Shown in pieces: positions 15,616 to 20,842 of a DNA stretch of 20,842 nt (position 1 is its first letter; each line of letters starts with the position of its first letter). Origin of the DNA: DATDVH01 sp035290045 (GTDB lineage Bacteria; Patescibacteriota; Microgenomatia; UBA1406; HO2-37-13b). The DNA lies in assembly GCA_035290045.1 (NCBI GenBank), contig DATDVH010000063.1:1-20842 (forward strand). Reading direction: 5' to 3'. Below the pieces are notes generated by a model. It was not told where the DNA came from. It saw nothing but the letters and a program-made list of their open reading frames with translations, and ran no database searches. The translations under genes and the position numbers were made by a program.

Positions 15616-16014
15616 TTAAGTTTTGTTAAAATCAAGCGCAGTTGAGTTGATACAATAACGTGTACCCGACAATACTGTATCATCATCAAACACATGTCCA
15701 AGGTGAGAACTACAACCAGCACACAATACCTCGGTTCGCTTCATAGAGAGACTCTTATCTTCTTTTAAGAAGATCTTATTTTTTGAAAGAGGCGTAGAAA
15801 AACTTGGCCATCCGCTTCCTGAATCATATTTTGCATCAGATAAAAATAATAGCTGTCCGCATGCTACGCACCTATATATCCCTTTTTGATTATGATGATA
15901 GTATTTCCCTATAAACGGACTGTCAGTTCCTTTCAGCCTGCACACGCGATATTGCTCTGGTGTCAGTTTGGTTTTCCAATATGAATTAGATTTATTTTGT
16001 GTTTGGTCGTTCAT
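15616..16014 (-). CDS. msrB: Peptide-methionine (R)-S-oxide reductase MsrB
   Basis: Repairs oxidised methionine by reducing the R-sulfoxide. The 132-residue, single-domain protein starts at the ATG at 16014. Visible are YRVCRLKGTDSPF, the zinc-binding CVAC and CAGC pairs, SGSGWPSF, HLGHVFDD and the catalytic-cysteine segment GTRYCINS. The resolving cysteine may be the one in YRVC, as in two-cysteine MsrBs; this is inferred from position. No MsrA domain is fused. There is no signal peptide, so it acts in the cytoplasm. The 79-nt gap upstream contains a small inverted repeat (TCTTCT-AAAA-AGAAGA, 16043-16058) but no promoter I would trust. Confidence 0.96.
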   Translation of the reverse strand: MNDQTQNKSNSYWKTKLTPEQYRVCRLKGTDSPFIGKYYHHNQKGIYRCVACGQLLFLSDAKYDSGSGWPSFSTPLSKNKIFLKEDKSLSMKRTEVLCAGCSSHLGHVFDDDTVLSGTRYCINSTALDFNKT

Positions 16015-16093
16015 TTTTTTGTATTTTTTGTCACTGTGAACATCTTCTAAAAAGAAGAATCAAACAACATCTTGCTTTCCTAAAGATTATTGC

Positions 16094-16759
16094 CTATTGA
16101 AGAAATTCTATTGTTGCAAGGATTTCGTTAAATAAATTTTCATCAGCCATTAAACCTTTTATAATCAATACGTTGCTATTTCTTTTTAGATAAAGAGAGC
16201 CATCGTAGGCAGGATGTCCGTATCCAGCAAATTGTAATCCTTTTACTCCAACATTATTGAATCTATCATATGGTTTTACCAGTTTGATTTGATCAAGGTA
16301 AAAAAGTTCATCTTTTGACTTGGCAAAATCTTCTACTGAAAGATTTTGAGGATTTTTTTCAATAGAGAGATTAAAATATAAATAACCATCTGGTCCTTTT
16401 AAGGTATTTTGGTCAACAAATTCCAACAATTTATTTTGTATAATTTCAGTCATTTTAAACCTCAATGGATATGAAATCCTAAAACCTTCTTGATTATTTT
16501 CATACGATGTCCAGCCGCTTTTCTGCATTTTATTTTCTATATATGGCGAAATAGTATTTTGTGGAGTGTAAATAGAAACAGCTGGAGTGGGTGAGGTATA
16601 TACAACATTTGTACTGTTTTGTGTTGGTGCAAAAGAGTCAGACTGATTTAATAAAAGATTATTTTGTCTCAAAAGATAAATCACTATACCAATGATAATG
16701 ATAAATTGCACAACAACAAGAACATATAAAAATCGTAATTTTCTTCCCTCATTTTCCAT
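16094..16759 (-). CDS. Membrane-anchored PsbP-like protein of unknown function
   Basis: 221 residues from the ATG at 16759. A short charged N-terminus (MENEGRKLR) leads into one membrane helix (about 10-30). A 45-residue low-complexity linker rich in Ser, Thr, Asn and Pro (TSPTPAVSIYTP) follows, then a globular outer domain from about residue 78. The domain opens with SGWTSYENNQEGFRISYP, the usual start of PsbP/DUF1795-like domains, and ends with a hydrophobic strand plus a 'FNEILATIEFL' helix, also typical. No enzymatic residues are apparent; such domains are common as surface-exposed modules in CPR genomes. A TTG 21 bases upstream is rejected as start because it lies between the -35 and -10 boxes. 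Confidence 0.75.
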   Translation of the reverse strand: MENEGRKLRFLYVLVVVQFIIIIGIVIYLLRQNNLLLNQSDSFAPTQNSTNVVYTSPTPAVSIYTPQNTISPYIENKMQKSGWTSYENNQEGFRISYPLRFKMTEIIQNKLLEFVDQNTLKGPDGYLYFNLSIEKNPQNLSVEDFAKSKDELFYLDQIKLVKPYDRFNNVGVKGLQFAGYGHPAYDGSLYLKRNSNVLIIKGLMADENLFNEILATIEFLQ

Positions 16760-16765
16760 ATAAAT

Positions 16766-16794
16766 AATATAATCCCCCAATAGCTAAATGTCAA
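16766..16794 (-). promoter_or_regulatory. Consensus promoter, leaderless, nested in the mltG stop codon
   Basis: On the minus strand, TTGACA (16794-16789, a perfect -35), 17 bases, TATATT (16771-16766, 5/6), six bases, then ATG at 16759. The expected +1 is the A of ATG. The TGA inside TTGACA (16793-16791) is the stop codon of mltG, so promoter and upstream gene share bases. Confidence 0.75.
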
Positions 16795-17756
16795 GGATGA
16801 AGATATCGCGCTATATTTTCATCATGCTCCTCCAATGTCTTTGCATAATGTATTACTCCAGCTTTATCCGAGAGATAATACCAATAAGGAGTACTTATAT
16901 CTGCATTGATAACTGCCTGAATAGATGATAAACCTGGATTACTGATAGGAGTCGGAGGTAATCCGGCGTTTTTGTACGTATTATACGGAGATTCAATAGC
17001 AAGATCGTCTGTGGTCAAATTTTTCTTCCACCATGTTCTCTCTATGGGCTGATACCCAAGAGCATACTGAATAGTTGCATCAATCTGAAGAGGCCATTCA
17101 TTTTTATACCGCTTATATATTATTGATGCGACATGTTTTCTATCGTTCTCACTCTGCGCCTCTCGTTCAACAAGTGATGCGAACAAAAGCACTTGTTCAT
17201 CAGTTAATCCATTATCTCGCGCTTTGTTTTTCAATTCTTGAGTATATTTTTTATTAAAATTGTCAGTGAGTATTTTGATCACTCTATCAACCGTTGCTGT
17301 TTTTGGGATAAGATATGTATCAGGGAAAAGATACCCTTCCTGAACGAATTTTAAAAATTCTGATTCAGGAAAACCTAAACTCGTTGAAAAAACATGAGCA
17401 ATCTCCTCTTTGCGCAGACCCTCAATAAGCGTAACCCACACATCAAGCGTCCCCTTAGTGAGAGTGCGTGCGATAGTATATACATCCATTGAGGGAGATA
17501 ATCTAAAATCTCCGGCTTGTAAGGTATTTTCAATACCTAATTGTTTCACCACCAGATAAAAAACTATTTTGTTTCTGATTAAATCAGCGCTCTCAAGATT
17601 TTTTGCTATCTGACTGACCCGTTCGCTTTTTTTAACTATAAAGATTGAAGACATCTTATTCGTACTATTGACAGGAAGTACCCCCTCTTGAAAGTATAAG
17701 AAAAATCCGCCGATCAAGAATATCATAATGATAAAAACAATAATTATTTTTTTCAT
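16791..17756 (-). CDS. mltG: Endolytic murein transglycosylase MltG
   Basis: Cuts nascent glycan strands at the membrane and sets their length. The 321-residue protein is near the usual size (340 in E. coli). One N-terminal membrane helix is at about 4-22. A LysM-like part follows (about 38-100), then the YceG catalytic domain with EGYLFPDTYLIP (140-151) and LVEREAQSENDR (195-206). The latter holds Glu197 and Glu199, one of which is the catalytic residue by comparison with E. coli. LQIDATIQYALG and SPYNTYKNAGLPPTPISNPG follow. The ATG at 17756 is 7 nt after the upstream gene's stop, with no good Shine-Dalgarno, so it should be coupled. It shares an operon with murJ, which fits a peptidoglycan function. 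Confidence 0.95.
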   Translation of the reverse strand: MKKIIIVFIIMIFLIGGFFLYFQEGVLPVNSTNKMSSIFIVKKSERVSQIAKNLESADLIRNKIVFYLVVKQLGIENTLQAGDFRLSPSMDVYTIARTLTKGTLDVWVTLIEGLRKEEIAHVFSTSLGFPESEFLKFVQEGYLFPDTYLIPKTATVDRVIKILTDNFNKKYTQELKNKARDNGLTDEQVLLFASLVEREAQSENDRKHVASIIYKRYKNEWPLQIDATIQYALGYQPIERTWWKKNLTTDDLAIESPYNTYKNAGLPPTPISNPGLSSIQAVINADISTPYWYYLSDKAGVIHYAKTLEEHDENIARYLHP

Positions 17757-17763
17757 AATTCAT

Positions 17764-19023
17764 TTACTCAACTTTATAAATTGGTATAGTATCATACGTA
17801 TCAATCGCTTCCTTCAATCGGTAACGATCATGCGAATACAACGTACACATCACTTCATGACGCGAGACCGATTCGTTTAATTTTTTATCCATATGTATAC
17901 CAGCGTAGATATCGTGAGGCGCACCTAAAATCTTTGCGATAGTATTCAAATTATAATTATTTATTTCAATAATTTTTCCTCCTAAGGCAACCTTCAATTC
18001 ATGTTTTTTAGCAGGTATTTTAAATGTTTCAGACGACACCTCATCATCCCCACCCTGCGCTTTGATAATCTCTCTGAGTTTCGTAAAAGCACGACCGTCT
18101 GTGAGAATTTTTCGCGCTTCTTCTTCTCCTTGCTTTTTAATATGTGCATCTTCAAAGCAAACATCAAGAAGCTTTCCTGCCAGACGAACTGCTTTTGCTT
18201 CAAGATGCAATGAACGATTATTTTTTTGTTCAAGCACATTTAGTACATCGCGTACCTCCAAAGCAGGTCCTACTCCATGTCCTGCTGGCTCCAATGTCTC
18301 ATTTATATCAATTGTTACTTTTATGTTAAATTTTTTCGCGAGAAGGTTAAACTTTTTTGCTACACGTTCAGCATCAGTAAAATGCCGTATCTTCATGGTT
18401 TTTCCGACCGGAATATCCAAAACAAGATGTGTCGCAGAAACAGCTACTTTTTTTGCCATGATTGAAACAATAATTTTATCAAAAGACTCAAAAGAAAGTG
18501 GTTCTTCTATTTTGATAATAATATCATCAGCAGGAGCAATCCCCAGATGCCCTCCCCAGACAATACATCCTCCGACTGACTCAACAATTGATTGAATTTT
18601 TTTAGTATTAAATACAACTGGAGCTAACACCTCCATACAATCTGCAGTACCTGCCGGAGAAGTGATAGCCCGAGATGAAGTTTTGGGGATTTTAAATCCT
18701 GCTGATGCAATAATAGGAACCACAATCATCGTTGTTCGTGTTCCAGCAACTCCTCCTGTTGAATGCTTGTCTGCCACAATTCCCGAAAAATGCATTTTAG
18801 TACCAGTTTCTACCATTGCTTTGGTGAGATGATATAATTCTTCATCTGAAAATCCCTCCTTGAATGATGCGGCAACAAAATAAGTGGTGAGCACATCGCT
18901 CATTCTTCTGTTTGCGATCTCATCCATCAACTGAAATACTTCATTGTAAGAAAGCTTTTTTCCTAACAGTTTTTTCTTTATAGCTTCAAGAGCTATCGGA
19001 TTATGTGATCGTGGTATTTTCAT
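17764..19023 (-). CDS. AMP phosphorylase / thymidine phosphorylase family enzyme
   Basis: A 419-residue nucleoside or nucleotide phosphorylase. The active-site segments are DKHSTGGVAGTRTT (85-98) and KTSSRAITSPAGTADCMEVL (114-133). Classical bacterial thymidine phosphorylase (DeoA) reads SGRGLGHTGGTLDKLE in the second; the version here is that of archaeal AMP phosphorylase. Those enzymes release the base from AMP, CMP or UMP with phosphate, giving ribose 1,5-bisphosphate, which feeds type III RuBisCO in archaea and some CPR bacteria. Archaeal AMP phosphorylases are about 500 residues with an extra N-terminal domain; that domain is missing here, and the protein starts directly in the alpha domain. 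Substrate is therefore uncertain and I leave the symbol blank. It starts 7 nt after murJ; GGA of AGGA overlaps the murJ end, 10 nt before the ATG, a weak Shine-Dalgarno. Confidence 0.88.
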   Translation of the reverse strand: MKIPRSHNPIALEAIKKKLLGKKLSYNEVFQLMDEIANRRMSDVLTTYFVAASFKEGFSDEELYHLTKAMVETGTKMHFSGIVADKHSTGGVAGTRTTMIVVPIIASAGFKIPKTSSRAITSPAGTADCMEVLAPVVFNTKKIQSIVESVGGCIVWGGHLGIAPADDIIIKIEEPLSFESFDKIIVSIMAKKVAVSATHLVLDIPVGKTMKIRHFTDAERVAKKFNLLAKKFNIKVTIDINETLEPAGHGVGPALEVRDVLNVLEQKNNRSLHLEAKAVRLAGKLLDVCFEDAHIKKQGEEEARKILTDGRAFTKLREIIKAQGGDDEVSSETFKIPAKKHELKVALGGKIIEINNYNLNTIAKILGAPHDIYAGIHMDKKLNESVSRHEVMCTLYSHDRYRLKEAIDTYDTIPIYKVE

Positions 19024-19030
19024 ATAATGA

Positions 19031-20659
19031 TTATCCTATATCAGAATACATCTCAACTATTTTCTTTTTCATTTCTCTCATTTTCAAAGATAGCCTGCCA
19101 AGTAGATATATCTCCTCTATATTTAATAACCATGACAAAAATAAGTATACCAAAGCAAAAATGAAAAAAGTAACTGTTATGAGAAAAAAAACATTAATAG
19201 TTCGCGTCGTATCAAAGATGAGTCCGTCGAAAAACTTCATGAGAGGATATGCACAGGAGCTTGAGAAAAAAGATGCGATATAAATTTTTATTGCATGACT
19301 CATAAGACGCATACGTTCAAATGATCCTATTTTTTTATAGAAAAAAAACAAAAGAAGCAACACGTTGCATATGATTGCAATTGAAAATGAATTTGCAAGA
19401 GACCAAACAGGCAATTTGAGTACAAAAATAAAAAGCACACTCAAAAAGCTATTTATACCAACTGAAAAAACATTGATAATAAACGGAGTCTTGGTATCAT
19501 GCAACGCATAAAAAGATCTCGTAATGAAATAAAAAATCGCGTGAAAGGGAAGAGAGATTGCAAAATAAGAAAGTGTTATAGCAGTTTGCACTGTTCCTTC
19601 CCAATCAAATTTAACTCCGCCAAAAAAAAATCGTACTATAGGAGTACGTGCGAATATAAAAAAGAAGGATATAGGAACGGTCAAAAAAAGAATGTGTAGG
19701 AGCGAATCCACAAATATTTTTTTAATTTCAACAAGCTTGTTCTCTTTATATAAATCTGAAAGATAAGGTAGTGACGCTTGGCCAAATGACATACCGATAA
19801 ATGACACAGGAAAAAGCTGTAAATGTTGGGCAAAGAAAAATATAGTATAACTTCCAGAACCAAGAAAAGTAGCAAGAATAAGATCAATCGTCAAATCTAC
19901 CTGAGTAGTCATCACAGAGAGGACACGAGGAACAAAAAGCCTCACAAATTCAACCAATGCATTCTTTTGTATGATGAAAAAACGAAATTGAAAATTAATC
20001 GCAAAAAGCGTTGGTACTTGTACAATAAAAAAAAGTAGTGCGCCAATAACAACTCCGATGATAGGTCCATATATCCAAAATGAATGAGTAAAAATCACCG
20101 TACCAACAATAATGCCAAGATTGTATAAAATAGGAGCGATTGCAGTCACGATAAATATTTTATGTGCCTGCGCCATACCAGAAAGAATATTGCCCAATAC
20201 AAGAAAAGGGAGCTGAAATATCAAAAGTATGCGGGAAAGATTAACAATAAGCTTAATTTTTTCATCATTAAAGCCAGGAGTAAGGAGAGGAATAATAAGA
20301 GGTGACAAAAAGAATGAAACTATAATAAATAACACAAGCCCTCCAATCATAAAATTAACGATTGATGAAATATTTTTTGACAATTCCTCACGACTCTTTT
20401 TGTATTTGATAAAAATTGGTATAAAAGCTGAAGTGAGAGCACCAGTGATTAACACTTCAAAAATAAAATCTGGAAGACGGAATGATGAAAGAAAAATGTC
20501 TAATTCTTCTTTTGAAAAAAAAGTTGCTAAAGTACGATAACGCAAAAAACCAAATAAACGCGATACTACAATCATTAAGGCAAGTACAATTGCCGATGAA
20601 AGAATATCTTTTTGCTGCAAAAAAATAAATTTTTTAGTATTATGTAAAAATTTTTCCAT
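19031..20659 (-). CDS. murJ: Lipid II flippase MurJ
   Basis: A 542-residue membrane protein of the MOP superfamily with about 14 membrane helices, which moves lipid II across the membrane for peptidoglycan synthesis. The N-terminal signature SRLFGFLRYRTLA (33-45) keeps Arg34 and Arg40, matching E. coli Arg18 and Arg24; Asp54 matches Asp39. RLPD is at 61-64 and GALTSAFIPIF at 73-83. The second-half signature is FFAQHLQLFPVSFIGMSFG (275-293). By eye alignment the E. coli essential Arg270 is His279 here and Arg52 is Phe. It heads an operon with the phosphorylase and mltG. The ATG at 20659 is 44 bp from the right-hand element. A possible promoter TTGATA-17-TATTCA (20691-20663) puts the start point at or just inside the ATG, so I trust it little. 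Confidence 0.95.
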   Translation of the reverse strand: MEKFLHNTKKFIFLQQKDILSSAIVLALMIVVSRLFGFLRYRTLATFFSKEELDIFLSSFRLPDFIFEVLITGALTSAFIPIFIKYKKSREELSKNISSIVNFMIGGLVLFIIVSFFLSPLIIPLLTPGFNDEKIKLIVNLSRILLIFQLPFLVLGNILSGMAQAHKIFIVTAIAPILYNLGIIVGTVIFTHSFWIYGPIIGVVIGALLFFIVQVPTLFAINFQFRFFIIQKNALVEFVRLFVPRVLSVMTTQVDLTIDLILATFLGSGSYTIFFFAQHLQLFPVSFIGMSFGQASLPYLSDLYKENKLVEIKKIFVDSLLHILFLTVPISFFFIFARTPIVRFFFGGVKFDWEGTVQTAITLSYFAISLPFHAIFYFITRSFYALHDTKTPFIINVFSVGINSFLSVLFIFVLKLPVWSLANSFSIAIICNVLLLLFFFYKKIGSFERMRLMSHAIKIYIASFFSSSCAYPLMKFFDGLIFDTTRTINVFFLITVTFFIFALVYLFLSWLLNIEEIYLLGRLSLKMREMKKKIVEMYSDIG

Positions 20660-20727
20660 GGGTGAATATTTTCGTATTATCAGTATATCAATTTATAAAA
20701 GAATATGTCTAGGACCCGATAGATCCG

Positions 20728-20747
20728 ATACAGTTACAAAACTGTAT
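20728..20747. promoter_or_regulatory. Perfect hairpin over the start codon of the right IS ORF
   Basis: Same 8-bp stem, ATACAGTT-ACAA-AACTGTAT, as at 97-116, with the first two bases of the ATG (20746-20748) in the stem. Confidence 0.6.
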
Positions 20748-20842
20748 GAAAGGATCATATAATGGCTCGTCTATGCGAGCATACAAAATCATTCCGTGTC
20801 CAGAACTGAAAGGATACTCTTTAAGCCGTGAAGCAGAAAGGA
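20746..20842 (+). CDS. 5' fragment of a probable IS transposase/integrase, runs off right end
   Basis: The ATG at 20746 opens 32 complete codons, identical to those at the left end, and reads off the contig. An in-frame TAG at 20710-20712 and no other start in between fix the start. LKGYSLSREAER resembles the N-terminus of IS481-like transposases; this is tentative on so short a piece. The base composition (more G+C than the surrounding intergenic DNA) agrees with coding sequence of a mobile element. Confidence 0.55.
   Translation, partial: MKGSYNGSSMRAYKIIPCPELKGYSLSREAER

Larger units (their letters stand above)
20704..20842. repeat. Right copy of the 139-bp terminal inverted repeat
   Basis: Exact reverse complement of bases 2-140. 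The element boundary lies 44 bp upstream of the murJ start codon, in the intergenic region, with the element reading away from murJ. As on the left, the boundary reads TATGTCTAGGACCC outward. Confidence 0.9.

Noticed and set aside
16043..16058. TCTTCT-AAAA-AGAAGA inverted repeat as terminator or operator of msrB
   Set aside because: Only six A/T-rich pairs plus simple TTC/GAA repetition; no T-tract in a useful place and no promoter identified next to it.
1..20842. CRISPR arrays, prophage genes, rRNA, defence systems
   Set aside because: No spaced direct repeats, Cas-like, phage structural, restriction or toxin-antitoxin sequences were seen on either strand.

Overview
The window looks like one contig of an AT-rich bacterial genome, most likely from the Candidate Phyla Radiation (Patescibacteria). 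The reasons are compact, densely packed genes, few recognisable Shine-Dalgarno sequences, an archaeal/CPR-type AMP-phosphorylase-like enzyme, and family variants I associate with CPR genomes (an orphan PurM-like protein, a MurJ with an AQHLQ motif). Genes end in TAA, TAG and TGA, so the standard bacterial code applies and the TGA-glycine code of Gracilibacteria/SR1 is excluded. The phylum call is inference; no rRNA is present to confirm it.

Layout. Both ends carry the same 139-bp sequence in inverted orientation (2-140 and 20704-20842). Each copy contains the first codons of the same protein, reading outward off the contig. They look like the 5' ends of two copies of an insertion sequence at which the assembly broke. 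Inside, on the + strand, lies an information-processing operon: promoter and structured leader (about 160-306), rpoB, rpoC, rpsL, rpsG, fusA and a DUF5680-type gene (307-10872). Gaps are short, from 1 to 24 nt. A tRNA-Lys(TTT) gene on the - strand follows and touches the stop codon of the last operon gene.

The middle (11046-16014) is a set of mostly single genes with their own promoters. They are a PurM-like (AIR synthetase family) protein, an exported protein of unknown function preceded by two large tandem hairpins, a DedA membrane protein, a small polytopic membrane protein, a processive-type family 2 glycosyltransferase, and methionine sulfoxide reductase B. A membrane-anchored PsbP-like protein (16094-16759) follows on the - strand.

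The right end on the - strand is an envelope cluster: murJ (lipid II flippase), an AMP-phosphorylase/thymidine-phosphorylase family gene, then mltG (murein transglycosylase). The PsbP-like gene downstream of mltG has its own promoter, whose -35 box covers the mltG stop codon.

The recurring unusual signal is initiation. At several genes a good -10 hexamer sits 4 to 9 nt upstream of the ATG, often with a -35 box 17 nt further up. Transcription should then begin at or within a few bases of the start codon, giving leaderless mRNAs. In two cases the apparent upstream TTG start codon lies within the promoter instead: one is the start of the -35 box and the other is in the spacer. Genes inside operons mostly have no clear Shine-Dalgarno and probably depend on tight coupling. 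I saw no convincing rho-independent terminators, CRISPR array, rRNA or prophage. No gene-free stretch is longer than about 300 bases; the longest is the partial element plus rpoB leader at the left end (1-306). I did not find a new multi-gene system. The best leads are the leaderless promoter set, the tandem hairpin leader before the exported protein, and the outward-facing element copies bracketing the core operon.
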